Shown here piece by piece: positions 24,680-33,351 of a stretch of 64,000 bases of DNA. The notes beneath the pieces were generated by a model, which was not told the origin of the DNA, searched no databases, and saw only the letters and a program-made list of their open reading frames with translations. Numbering within the stretch: the stretch's first letter is position 1; the number at the start of each line of letters is the position of its first letter. The DNA is taken from assembly GCF_900105385.1 (NCBI RefSeq), contig NZ_LT629772.1, forward strand, positions 3,410,001 through 3,474,000, given 5' to 3'. The DNA is from Microlunatus soli (GTDB lineage Bacteria > Actinomycetota > Actinomycetes > Propionibacteriales > Propionibacteriaceae). Position numbers and translations under genes: made by a program.

Positions 24680-27007
24680 TCAGCTCGCCAGGTGTCGCAT
24701 CGAGATCGGGAAGATCGCCGGATCGGGTGCGTAATAGACGGCGTAGTAGCGGCGGTACACGTCGAGCCAGTGGATCAGGTCAGCTGGCTGCTCGCCGCCG
24801 TACAGGGTGATCGCTCGGTCGTAGACGAATCGCTGATCATCATCGGCTCCAGGATGACCTGCCAGGCCTATCAACCAGATAGCGCCGGCGACGTCCATCA
24901 GCGGATCGGCGGCCAGCGTGTGCGGACTGAAGTCCGCGACGCCGGTGACGATCATCGCCCCGTTCTGCTCCCCGACCATCACATTGCCGGGGAAGTAGTC
25001 GCCATGCACAAGCGCAGGTTGGGCCCGTCGCTGGTGCAACTCGCCGATCACCTGCTCCACGGCCGCGGCCGGCAACTCCTGGTCGATCGTCTCGGCGGTC
25101 TGCCGTGCGGCGGTCCGCAGTTGATCTTCGAGTAGCGCTCCGAGGGAGTCGAAGCGTCGCAGCCGGTCGCCGAACAGGCGTGCGAACTCCGGGGCAGGCA
25201 GCGGTAGCCGCTGGATCGCCGCGGCGGCCCGCAGATATTGATCGAGCACCGGTTGGCGCTGCTCGGCAGGGGCCGTCGGCAGCCAGCCGTCCAGCGATTG
25301 TCCGGGCATCCGACGGTCGACGGAGTAGGTGCGCCCGGCGACCTGACCGGACTCGACGATCACCGGGGTCCGAAACCCCAACGACACCTGGGAGAACGCC
25401 CGGTAGGCCGGTGCCAGTTGTTCGATCATCCGAGTCGCGGACTCGTGGCCGGAGCGGTAGACCCGCAACACATGATCATCACCGAGCGGATAGACGATCG
25501 ACTCGCCGCCGGACCCCAGCGGAGCCACCCCGGTCAGCCCGAAGCGTTGCAGCACCGCCTCGTCGGCCACGGTGCCGGATCCGGGGAGCGCGGCTCGCCG
25601 CGCGTTGCGCGCGCGATCGAGTTGCTCCAGTGCCAGTCGGCGGGCATCCGGCGGATCCAGATGCAGGGCGACCAGGTTGACCGGCCCCTTCGGCGTGTCC
25701 ACATGCACGCTGGCCAACTGCAATGCCTTCTGCAGCGGACCCTGGGTGATCCGCACCGACTGGGTCTTGGCATGCGGCACCACGTCGGTGGTGCGGTCGA
25801 AGAAGCCGTGCCGGCTGATGATCACCGCATCGTTCCAGCCGTAGCGCAGCGTCCAGCCGTCGAACCAGCGGATTGCGCGGGCTCGCTTGGGCGAGGGGTG
25901 CAGCTCGATGGACTCCAGATCGGCGCGCGGCAGTACCCGGGAGAGTGCCGTCCGGACCTGCTCGTCGCGGGCGATCGGCAGCAGGATGTTGGAGACGTCG
26001 GTGTTGTTCTCGCCCTGCTCGCTGTTGGCCCCGTAGCCGAGCACGTCGACGTCCACCCGGGTCAGCCCGAGCAGCCGCCAGAGCAGTGGCTGGACGATCC
26101 TGACCCCTTGGATCCGGTTCAGCGGCAACGACTGGCTGGTCAGATTGGTCAGACCGCGGCTGATCCGCAGGCCGCGTGAGGACTCGGCCAGCGTGTAGTT
26201 GAACTGTGCGGTCACCCGGCGGCCGATCAGACTGACGATGGTCAGGAACATCGGGATCAACCCGGCCAAGCCGACCACCGGCGAGCCGGCGATGCTGCTG
26301 ACGACCACGACGATGATCAATACCGCGACCGAGATCGCGAACTCCGTCGACAGGACCAGCCCCAGCACCAGCAGGCCCGGGTTGATCGTGACCAGGGTCC
26401 GCTCGGCCGCGCTGAGATCGGTGAACGCGCTCGCCTCCGGTAGCTGCGAGGACCCGGCGACGGTCACCTGATCGCCGTGCGCCCGAGCCAGCAGATAGTC
26501 CCGGAACTGGGTCGCCTGCTTGCGGGTGAGATAGCGCAGCACCGTACGGCTGTCTCCGGCCCCGGCCTCGATCCTCAGCTCGACCAGGCCGAACAACCGA
26601 GCGGCCAGCGGTTGGATGATGTCGACCGACTGCACCCGCTGGAACGCGATCCGGCGGGACCTCTTGGCCAGCCAGCCGGTCTCCACCCGGAGTTCCTCGT
26701 CGTCGATCACGTAGCGGGTGAAGTACCAGGACAGGAAGCCCGCGGCCGCGGCGAGGACGACGATGGCGCCGACGCCGAGCAGGATCCAGCCGACTCCCAG
26801 CTTCACCAACTGGCCGATATTGGAGCGTCCGCTCTCGTCGGGGATCAGCTGCCGTCCGATCGCGAACAAGATCACCACGAAGACGATCCAGCCCCTGATC
26901 AACGGGGTCAGCGGATGCGGCCGTTCGGTCTGTTTCAACGGTGGCCTGTCCAGCGGAGGACTCGCCTGATCGTCGGTCGGCGGGACGGCGGGTGGCTGAT
27001 CGGTCAT
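24680..27007 (-). CDS. YdbT-like bacterial PH-domain membrane protein fused to a C-terminal kinase-like (APH) domain
   Basis: A 775-residue fusion. Residues 1-490 resemble YdbT: membrane pairs at about 38-55, 70-95 and 205-255, with three bPH2 (DUF304) modules, e.g. YVIDDEELRVETGWLAKRSR and RLFGLVELRIEAGAGD. Residues about 490-775 look like an aminoglycoside/choline kinase fold: a Gly-rich loop LGSGGESIVYPLGDDHVLRVYR, the catalytic HGDYFPGNVMV and the metal loop VADFSPHTLAADPLMD. The frame is continuous across the junction. The ATG overlaps the ydbS-like stop by four bases. The phosphoacceptor is unknown. Confidence 0.85.
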   Translation of the reverse strand: MTDQPPAVPPTDDQASPPLDRPPLKQTERPHPLTPLIRGWIVFVVILFAIGRQLIPDESGRSNIGQLVKLGVGWILLGVGAIVVLAAAAGFLSWYFTRYVIDDEELRVETGWLAKRSRRIAFQRVQSVDIIQPLAARLFGLVELRIEAGAGDSRTVLRYLTRKQATQFRDYLLARAHGDQVTVAGSSQLPEASAFTDLSAAERTLVTINPGLLVLGLVLSTEFAISVAVLIIVVVVSSIAGSPVVGLAGLIPMFLTIVSLIGRRVTAQFNYTLAESSRGLRISRGLTNLTSQSLPLNRIQGVRIVQPLLWRLLGLTRVDVDVLGYGANSEQGENNTDVSNILLPIARDEQVRTALSRVLPRADLESIELHPSPKRARAIRWFDGWTLRYGWNDAVIISRHGFFDRTTDVVPHAKTQSVRITQGPLQKALQLASVHVDTPKGPVNLVALHLDPPDARRLALEQLDRARNARRAALPGSGTVADEAVLQRFGLTGVAPLGSGGESIVYPLGDDHVLRVYRSGHESATRMIEQLAPAYRAFSQVSLGFRTPVIVESGQVAGRTYSVDRRMPGQSLDGWLPTAPAEQRQPVLDQYLRAAAAIQRLPLPAPEFARLFGDRLRRFDSLGALLEDQLRTAARQTAETIDQELPAAAVEQVIGELHQRRAQPALVHGDYFPGNVMVGEQNGAMIVTGVADFSPHTLAADPLMDVAGAIWLIGLAGHPGADDDQRFVYDRAITLYGGEQPADLIHWLDVYRRYYAVYYAPDPAIFPISMRHLAS

Positions 27008-27495
27008 AGGCCGGATGCCTGTGCCTCACCCAGTTGGGTCAACCGGTCCCGCAGCCGGGCCGCCTCGTCCGGCAGCAGTCCGGGAATGACCGCATCGGTG
27101 CCGGCGCTGGCGGTGACCAACTGGACCGTGGCCAGGCCGTAGGCGCGCTGCAGCGGGGTGGTGCGGACCTCGACCACCTGCATCCGGCCGTACGGCACGG
27201 TGGTCAGTCGACGGAACAACACCCCGTGGGTGATGTAGAGATCATCTTCGCGTTCGAGATACCCCCAGGACTTCCAGTTCCGGCCGACCACCACCCAGCG
27301 GGCGATGCCGATCCCGATCGCGACGACCCAGATGATCGCGGCCAGCCACCACAGGCCGAATCCGGCGCCGACGTAGATCGCGGCCGCGCTGAAGATCAGT
27401 GCGATCCAGATCGTCGACCAGAGGCGACGCATCGAACGGTACTTCGGTGAGATCGGTTGCCAGTCCTGGCCCGGTGGGGCGAACAGCGACTCCAT
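27004..27495 (-). CDS. YdbS-like bacterial PH-domain membrane protein
   Basis: A 163-residue protein with two adjacent membrane segments (about 25-65) followed by one bPH2 (DUF304) domain: EDDLYITHGVLFRRLTTVPYGRMQVVEVRTTPLQRAYGLATVQL. YdbS/YdbT pairs in Bacillus and actinobacteria sit in one operon and are linked to resistance to membrane-active bacteriocins. The start at 27495 follows GGGAG with very short spacing. The stop overlaps the next gene (ATGA). Confidence 0.85.
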   Translation of the reverse strand: MESLFAPPGQDWQPISPKYRSMRRLWSTIWIALIFSAAAIYVGAGFGLWWLAAIIWVVAIGIGIARWVVVGRNWKSWGYLEREDDLYITHGVLFRRLTTVPYGRMQVVEVRTTPLQRAYGLATVQLVTASAGTDAVIPGLLPDEAARLRDRLTQLGEAQASGL

Positions 27496-27530
27496 GCTCC
27501 CGACCCTACGGGATCTGTGCTGTGCGGCGG

Positions 27531-28187
27531 TCAGTGCCACTTGCGTTTGGACTTGGCGGTGCCCTTGACGCTGACGCCACCGAACAGGCAGACGCCCTTG
27601 AGCACCAGCACCGGGGCACCGGGCTCCGGCTCGCCGAGATGTTTCACCTCGGAGCCGCCGAAGATCCCCATCGTCTGATCGCGCACCTCGACGCCCTCCG
27701 GCACCTTGATGTCCATCCCGCCGAAGCACCAGAAGCCGGAGATCTCGACCACCGGGCTCTCGAAGATCGCCTCCCGCATGTCCAGGTCCTGGCCGCCGAA
27801 CAGGGCGTAGGCCTGAATGTGTTTGCGGACCCGCCAGCGTCCCTGCCGGCTGTTGCCACCGAAGACGGCCAGCATCCGTTCCGGCTCGGACGTCGCGCCG
27901 GTGGTGTCGATCCGCCGGGACTGATCCTGCGGCTGATCGACGATCGCGGCCGGGCTTCCGGTGTAGACCAGATCCTGGGTCAGCGGGACCAGCTCGGCGA
28001 AGGTCTTGGCCGCCATCGCCTGGTTCAGACGGTCATCGTGCTCCTCGCGGGTCAGCCGCCCCTCGGCGAACGCGGTGCTCAGCACGGTGGCGACCTGATC
28101 GCGATCGGCGTCCGACGCGCGCAGGCCGCCGGCGGGCGCTGCGTCCGGGCGGGCCGGGCCGGACGCTTCGGGTTGCTCGATGCTCAC
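27531..28187 (-). CDS. DUF1707 and LiaF-like C-terminal domain protein
   Basis: A 218-residue protein. Residues 22-70 form the DUF1707 module: LRASDADRDQVATVLSTAFAEGRLTREEHDDRLNQAMAAKT, with its characteristic EGRL-EE pattern. Residues about 105-215 are a beta-rich LiaF-like (cell wall-active antibiotic response) domain with repeated FGG turns (AVFGGNSR, ALFGGQDLDM, CFGGMDIKV, IFGGSEV, LFGGVSVKG). No membrane segment is visible. With the downstream PH-domain pair, an envelope-stress role is plausible. The GTG start lacks a clear ribosome binding site. Confidence 0.85.
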   Translation of the reverse strand: MSIEQPEASGPARPDAAPAGGLRASDADRDQVATVLSTAFAEGRLTREEHDDRLNQAMAAKTFAELVPLTQDLVYTGSPAAIVDQPQDQSRRIDTTGATSEPERMLAVFGGNSRQGRWRVRKHIQAYALFGGQDLDMREAIFESPVVEISGFWCFGGMDIKVPEGVEVRDQTMGIFGGSEVKHLGEPEPGAPVLVLKGVCLFGGVSVKGTAKSKRKWH

Positions 28188-28330
28188 CGTGCCACGGTAA
28201 TCCGGCGAACAGGCGATGGCGACGGTTTTCGGCGGTGAAGCCCAGGGTTCGGGGCTGAATAGGGCCAGTCCCTGAGGTCAGCCGTCGGCTCCGCGCAGCC
28301 GTGCAGCACTCCCTTCCAGGACCGGACGTG

Positions 28331-29197
28331 TCAGGCGTGATCGCGCCGACGCGGCGGATCCAGGACGGTACGGACCGCGTACAGCTCGGGGAAGAAGGTC
28401 AGATCCAGGGCCTTGTGCAGGAAGTCGACGCCGCTGGAGCCGCCGGTGCCGACCTTGTGGCCGATGGTCCGTTCGACGGTCTTCAGATGCCGGAAGCGCC
28501 AGAGCTGGAAGTTGTCCTCGATGTCGATCAGCTCCTCGCAGGTCTCGTAGGCGCCCCAATGCTGCTGCGGGTCGGAGTAGATGATCTTGAACGCTTCGAG
28601 CAGCCCGTCGCGCTGCTGGTAGGCCGCCCTGACGTCGCGGGCCAGCACCTCGTCCGGGATCGGGTAGCCCTGCCGCGCCAGGTGTCGGAGGAATTCGTCG
28701 TACAGGGTGGGTGAGTCCAGCAGCGCGGTCAACATCGCGGCAGCGCGGTCGTCGTGCCGGTGTACCTCGATCATCTCGGCGTCCTTGTTGCCGAGGATGA
28801 ACTCCACCGCGCGGTACTGGTAGGACTGAAAACCCGACGAGGACGCCAGGAAGTCGCGGAACTCCAGATACTCACTCGGCGTCAGGGTGGCCAGCACCGA
28901 CCACTGATCGGTCAGTGTGTGCTGGATGTGTTTGACCCGGGCCAGCCGCTTCAGCGCCAGCGGCACCTCGTCGCTGCGGAATCCGTCCCGCGCGCTGACC
29001 AGCTCGTGCAACATCAGCTTCAGCCACAGCTCACTGGTCTGGTGCTGGATGATGAACAGCAACTCGTCGTGATGCACCGGACGCGAGCGGGGGTGCTGGG
29101 CGCCAAGGATCTCGTCCAGATGCAGGTAGTCACCGTAGGAGAGTTGCCGGTCGAAGTCCCGCTCGATGCCGTCCTCGAGCCGTCGTGAGCTGGCCAT
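28331..29197 (-). CDS. kynA: Tryptophan 2,3-dioxygenase
   Basis: A 288-residue haem dioxygenase close to the typical length. LSYGDYLHLDEIL opens the domain. HHDELLFIIQHQTSELWLK contains the conserved distal-side residues, SGFQSYQYRAVEF follows, and GYPIPDEVLAR and FLHKALDLTFFPELYAVRT close it. It opens the tryptophan indole ring to N-formylkynurenine, the first step of kynurenine degradation. No kynureninase or formamidase gene is adjacent, so the rest of the pathway must lie elsewhere. Confidence 0.95.
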   Translation of the reverse strand: MASSRRLEDGIERDFDRQLSYGDYLHLDEILGAQHPRSRPVHHDELLFIIQHQTSELWLKLMLHELVSARDGFRSDEVPLALKRLARVKHIQHTLTDQWSVLATLTPSEYLEFRDFLASSSGFQSYQYRAVEFILGNKDAEMIEVHRHDDRAAAMLTALLDSPTLYDEFLRHLARQGYPIPDEVLARDVRAAYQQRDGLLEAFKIIYSDPQQHWGAYETCEELIDIEDNFQLWRFRHLKTVERTIGHKVGTGGSSGVDFLHKALDLTFFPELYAVRTVLDPPRRRDHA

Positions 29198-29249
29198 GAC
29201 CACAATCTACGATCCGTGCCGGCCGGGCCGGGCCGCACTGTGCCGGCGA

Positions 29250-29280
29250 TTGCCACGACGCGTCGCCGATTGTGTAGACT
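29250..29280 (+). promoter_or_regulatory. Candidate tRNA promoter
   Basis: TTGCCA (29250-29255) and TAGACT (29275-29280) are spaced by 19 bases and end 25 bases before the tRNA-Gly gene. Position and sequence fit a housekeeping sigma-factor promoter, with slightly long spacing. Confidence 0.5.
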
Positions 29281-29305
29281 CCGTTGCCGCAGCCAGCGCT
29301 GCTGT

Positions 29306-29379
29306 GCGGGTGTAGTTCATCGGTAGAACGTGACCTTCCCAAGGTCGAGAGGCGGGTTCGACTCCCGTCACCCGCTCCA
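29306..29379 (+). tRNA. tRNA-Gly (anticodon CCC)
   Basis: The cloverleaf is complete. The seven-base acceptor stem pairs GCGGGTG with CACCCGC (29369-29375). The anticodon stem TGACC/GGTCG encloses the loop TTCCCAA, giving CCC for the GGG codon. The T-arm contains GGTTCGACTCC. The discriminator is T and an encoded CCA follows at 29377-29379. There is no adjacent tRNA. Confidence 0.96.
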
Positions 29380-29429
29380 GTGTCAGCGGTCTTCCGCGGC
29401 GGGCCGCACGATCGTCGGCCGACGGTCTC

Positions 29430-29435
29430 GATAAT
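29430..29435 (+). promoter_or_regulatory. -10 element of a leaderless acetyltransferase gene
   Basis: GATAAT ends six bases before the ATG at 29442, which places the transcription start at or next to the start codon. No ribosome binding site is present, so the mRNA is probably leaderless. Confidence 0.55.
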
Positions 29436-29441
29436 GGCCAG

Positions 29442-30167
29442 ATGCAGATCGTTTCGCTCACCGATCGCCCCGACCTCGCGGGCAGTTTCGGCGAGATCCC
29501 CAACAACTGGCCGGCCTTCATGCAGCAGTCGCCGGTCGCTGCTCGCTGCTTCGGGCCGTTGCTGCGGAACTTCCCCGAGCTGCAGTTCCTGATCCTCGAC
29601 AGCAACGGTACGCCGATCGGCCGACTGCATGCGGTCCCGATTCCGTGGCAGGGCGCCGACGCGCTCCCCGACCGGGGCTGGGACGCGGCCATGGAGGGTG
29701 CTCTCGGGCTCGCCGAGCCGACACCGGCCGTCTCGCTGATCGAAGCGATGATCGATCCGGCCCACAACGGCAGAGGGCTCAGCTCCCAGCTGTTGCAGGC
29801 CGTCAGGGAACGGGCCTCCGGCCTGGGGTATCGCCATCTGGTCGGCCCGGTCCGACCGAGTCAGAAGTCGGTCGAGCCGCGGACACCGATGGCGGAGTAT
29901 GTGGCGCGTCGCCGACCCGACGGACTACCCGCCGACGCCTGGCTGCGGGTGCACGTCCGGCTCGGTGCCGACATCGTCAGGATCTGCCCGCTGTCGATGA
30001 TCATTCCCGGCACCGTCGAGCAATGGCGATCATGGACCGGGCTGCCGTTCGCGGCCTCCGGTGAGGTCGAGGTACCCGGGGCCCTGACGCCGGTCCATGT
30101 CGATCGCGATCATGATCATGTCGTCTACGTCGAGCCGAACGTCTGGATGCATCACCGGCTGTCCTGA
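29442..30167 (+). CDS. GNAT-family N-acetyltransferase
   Basis: A 241-residue protein. The central part holds the GNAT acetyl-CoA pattern: LIEAMIDPAHNGRGLSSQLLQ (beta4 with the Q/R-x2-G-x-G/A-like NGRGLS loop), then VRERASGLGYRHLVGPVRP. The N-terminal half is a variable region with QFLILDSNGTPIGRLHAVP. The substrate is unknown. It lies 192 bases before the EPSP-synthase-like operon on the same strand, but a separate promoter for that operon seems likely. Confidence 0.75.
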   Translation: MQIVSLTDRPDLAGSFGEIPNNWPAFMQQSPVAARCFGPLLRNFPELQFLILDSNGTPIGRLHAVPIPWQGADALPDRGWDAAMEGALGLAEPTPAVSLIEAMIDPAHNGRGLSSQLLQAVRERASGLGYRHLVGPVRPSQKSVEPRTPMAEYVARRRPDGLPADAWLRVHVRLGADIVRICPLSMIIPGTVEQWRSWTGLPFAASGEVEVPGALTPVHVDRDHDHVVYVEPNVWMHHRLS

Positions 30168-30287
30168 CCGCCGTCCACCGCTCCTCGTCGGTCCGCCCGT
30201 GCACGGCGGGAGACCGAGCTCAGGGCCGCCTGTGACCGACCCCTCCGTGACGTCGTCGAATCGGAGGCGTAATCTCACTCGAGATGA

Positions 30288-30309
30288 TTAGCGTACGGTC
30301 GTTCGCTAA
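30288..30309. promoter_or_regulatory. 22-bp imperfect palindrome, TetR-type operator
   Basis: Ten-base arms TTAGCGTACG and CGTTCGCTAA, with one mismatched pair, flank a GT centre, 50 bases before the start of the EPSP-like fusion gene. Size and composition (AGCG..CG..CGCT) fit a TetR-family operator overlapping the operon promoter. No TetR gene lies in the window. Confidence 0.6.
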
Positions 30310-30359
30310 AAGCGCCAGGCGGCCATCCTGGCCCTACGAGGAGGACGGGAGTCACTCTC

Positions 30360-33347
30360 ATGCATCTGCTCGTTTCAGGCACCGATCACCGGATCACCGG
30401 CGAAGCTCTGGTGCCCAACTCCAAATACCATGCTCATCGTGCCTTGATCCTCGCGTCGCTCGCACCGGGGGTCAGCAGGATCACCGGACTGTCCGATGCC
30501 CGGCATGTCCAGTACACCGTCGGTCTGCTGCGCGGGCTCGGAACCAAGATCGACATCGACGGTGACACCTTCGTCGTGCACGGCGGCCCGTACCGGCCGA
30601 TCCGGGACAGCGTCTCGGCGGGAAGCTCCGGGACCACGCTCTATTTCATGATCGGGCTGGCATCGCTGGCACAGACGCCGGTCGTCGTCACCGGGCAGAA
30701 GTACTTCCAACGGCGACCGGTCGGGCCGCTGCTGCGATCACTGGAGCAGATGGGCGTCCAGCTGGAGTCCGCCGACGACTGCCCACCGATCAGCGTCGCC
30801 GCGAAGCGGCCGACCGGCGGCCACGTGACCATCGCCGGGACGCTCTCGCAATGGATCTCCGGTCTGATCCTGCTGGCCCCGTTCGCCACCGGGAAGACCG
30901 TCATCGAGGTCGAGGGCGAGCTCAACGAGCAGCCCTACATCGAGCTGACCGTGGAGATGATGAAGCAGTTCGGACTGACCGTCGGAGTCAGCGCGGACTG
31001 GCGGCGCTTCGAGATCGAACCTGACCAACAGGCCGTGCCGTGTGACCTCGCGCTGCCACCCGACATCGGTTCGGCAGCCTTCGGGATCGCCGCTGCAACG
31101 ATCCATCCCTCCGACATCCTGCTCCGCGGCATCCACCAACTGTCCGGCGGTGCCGCGGACCATCCCGAGGTGCATTTCCTCGACATCGCCCGCGAGATGG
31201 GCGTCCCGATGGAACTCGCCGACGGGGGCGTCCGGATCCAGCACGACGGCATCCGGCTGAAGCCGACCAAGATCGACTGTCGAGGCATCCCGGACATGCT
31301 GCCGATCCTGTCGGTGATGGGATCCTTCGCCGACGGCGAGACCACCTTCTCCAACATCGCCCATGTCCGGCTGAAGGAATCGGACCGGGTCTCGGCGATG
31401 CTGCAGCTCAATCAGATGGGTGGCGATCTTGATCTTGACGGGGACATCCTCCGGGTCCGCGGCGTCGGCGGCCTGACCGGCGCCAAGCTGTCCTCGTTCA
31501 ACGATCATCGGGTGCTGATGTCGCTGGCCGTGGCTGCGTCGGCGGCGCGCGGCAACTCGACCCTGACCTACCCCAACGCCTACCGGATCTCCTATCCGAC
31601 CTACCTGGAGGCGATGAACGGCTTCGGGCTGTCGATGTCGGTCGAGGGAGGCAAGCCGAGCGCGGAAGCCCGGGTCGCGCGGCCGCTACCGGCCGAAGCG
31701 GCTCGTCCCGATCTGGCAGGCGGCACGACGCTGTCGGACTGGCTGCGCCGCTGGGCCACCGAACGTCCCGGCGATGTCGCGGTGCTGGACGCCCGGCCGC
31801 GGGGCACCACCAAGATCACCTGGGCCGAGCTGAACCGTCGGGTCGACGTGATCGCCACCCGATTGCTCGAGCTCGGCGTCCAGCCCGGCGAACCGGTGGC
31901 GCTGCAGCTTCCCAACTGGACCGAGTTCGTGATCATCGCGTTGGCGACGATGCGGATCGGTGCCGTCTGCTGCCCGCTGATGCCGATCTTCCGGGAACGG
32001 GAGATCGCCTTCATGCTGCGCCGTGCCAAGGCTCGAGTGTTGTTCGTCCCCGACACCTTCCGTGGTCGCGAGCACGCCAGTGAGATCGCCGGCATCATGA
32101 ACGACAGTGACGATGCGCCCGACACACTGGAGCACGTCGTGGTGCTGCCCGGCGACGTCAACGGCGGCGGCGACTGGGCGCCCGGGGCGGTCGCCTGGCA
32201 CGACTGGAACGAACTGCTGGCCGGCGATGTCGATCATGCCGGGATCGCAGCCCGCAAGCCCGGCCCGGAGCAGACCGCGCAGCTGCTCTTCACCTCCGGC
32301 ACCACCGGCGAGCCGAAGGGTTCGCTGATGACCGCGGGTACCCTCTCCCGAGCCGCCTCGATGGAGATCCGGCACCTCGGGCTGAACGCCGACGAGGCGG
32401 TCTACATCCCGTCGCCGTTGGCCCATCAGACCGGCTTCCTGTACGGGATGTGGCTGGCGATGGAACTCGGTGTCCCGCAGATCATCCAGGCGGTCTGGGA
32501 TCCACGCCGGGCGTTGCAGGCACTGACCGACGGCGGCGGAAGCTTCGTCCAGGCGGCGACCCCGTTCCTGGCCGACCTGGTCAAGGCCGTCGAAGCCGGC
32601 GCCGAAGCGCCGCCCAAGCTGCGGATCTTCGTCGCCACGGGCGCCGCCGTGCCCCGCGGGTTGGCCGAGCGGGCGACCCGGGTATTGGGTACGGCGGTCT
32701 GTGGGGCGTTCGGCACCACCGAGACCTGCCTCGGCGCGCTCAGCGCTCCGACCGATGAGCCGGTCAAGGTCTGGGGCACCGATGGCCGTGCCCTGGAAGG
32801 GATCCAGTTGCGGATCACCGACGACGACGGGCGGGTGCTGCCGGCCGGCGCCGAGGGCAACTTCGAGATCAACTCGCCGACCTATTTCGAGGGTTACCTC
32901 GACCGGCCGGACCTGACTGCCGAGGTGTTCACCGACGACGGCTGGTACAAGACCGGCGACCTCGGGGTGATCGACGACTCCGGGTTCATCCGGATCACCG
33001 GCCGGGTCAAGGACGTGATCAACCGCGGCGGGGAGAAGGTGCCGGTCGCCGAGATCGAGAACCTGCTCTACGATCACCCGGCTGTCGATGACGTCGCCGT
33101 GGTAGCGATGCCGGACGAACGGCTCGGTGAGCGGGCGTGTGCCTTCGTGGTGAACAAGCCGGGCGCCTCGCTGTCCTTCGCCGACATGATCAACTACCTC
33201 GATGATCATCAGGTGGCCAAGTACTACTGGCCGGAGGCGTTGGAGCGGATCGACGTCCTGCCCCGGAACGCCGCCGGTAAGATCCAGAAGTTCCTCCTCC
33301 GGGAGCGGGCGATCCAGGTACGCCCCCAACGTGTCGAAGGGAAGTGA
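30360..33347 (+). CDS. EPSP-synthase-like domain fused to an acyl-CoA ligase, putative cyclohexanecarboxyl-CoA pathway
   Basis: A 995-residue fusion. Residues 1-425 follow EPSP synthase: K22 and R27 (NSKYHAHRALILASLA), SQWISGLIL, IPDMLPILS, RLKESDRVSAM and FNDHRVLMS. The Arg in the GTAMR loop is Tyr here (GTTLYF) and the late KTFPDY Lys appears lost, so normal phosphoshikimate/PEP chemistry is doubtful. Residues about 450-995 are an AMP-forming ligase: LLFTSGTTGEPKGS (about 641), TGDLG, GRVKDVINRGGEK (about 881) and the A10 Lys in NAAGKIQKF. Separate homologues of both halves occur in the ansatrienin and phoslactomycin cyclohexanecarboxylate genes. GAGGAGG precedes the ATG. Confidence 0.85.
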   Translation: MHLLVSGTDHRITGEALVPNSKYHAHRALILASLAPGVSRITGLSDARHVQYTVGLLRGLGTKIDIDGDTFVVHGGPYRPIRDSVSAGSSGTTLYFMIGLASLAQTPVVVTGQKYFQRRPVGPLLRSLEQMGVQLESADDCPPISVAAKRPTGGHVTIAGTLSQWISGLILLAPFATGKTVIEVEGELNEQPYIELTVEMMKQFGLTVGVSADWRRFEIEPDQQAVPCDLALPPDIGSAAFGIAAATIHPSDILLRGIHQLSGGAADHPEVHFLDIAREMGVPMELADGGVRIQHDGIRLKPTKIDCRGIPDMLPILSVMGSFADGETTFSNIAHVRLKESDRVSAMLQLNQMGGDLDLDGDILRVRGVGGLTGAKLSSFNDHRVLMSLAVAASAARGNSTLTYPNAYRISYPTYLEAMNGFGLSMSVEGGKPSAEARVARPLPAEAARPDLAGGTTLSDWLRRWATERPGDVAVLDARPRGTTKITWAELNRRVDVIATRLLELGVQPGEPVALQLPNWTEFVIIALATMRIGAVCCPLMPIFREREIAFMLRRAKARVLFVPDTFRGREHASEIAGIMNDSDDAPDTLEHVVVLPGDVNGGGDWAPGAVAWHDWNELLAGDVDHAGIAARKPGPEQTAQLLFTSGTTGEPKGSLMTAGTLSRAASMEIRHLGLNADEAVYIPSPLAHQTGFLYGMWLAMELGVPQIIQAVWDPRRALQALTDGGGSFVQAATPFLADLVKAVEAGAEAPPKLRIFVATGAAVPRGLAERATRVLGTAVCGAFGTTETCLGALSAPTDEPVKVWGTDGRALEGIQLRITDDDGRVLPAGAEGNFEINSPTYFEGYLDRPDLTAEVFTDDGWYKTGDLGVIDDSGFIRITGRVKDVINRGGEKVPVAEIENLLYDHPAVDDVAVVAMPDERLGERACAFVVNKPGASLSFADMINYLDDHQVAKYYWPEALERIDVLPRNAAGKIQKFLLRERAIQVRPQRVEGK

Positions 33348-33351
33348 GTCG

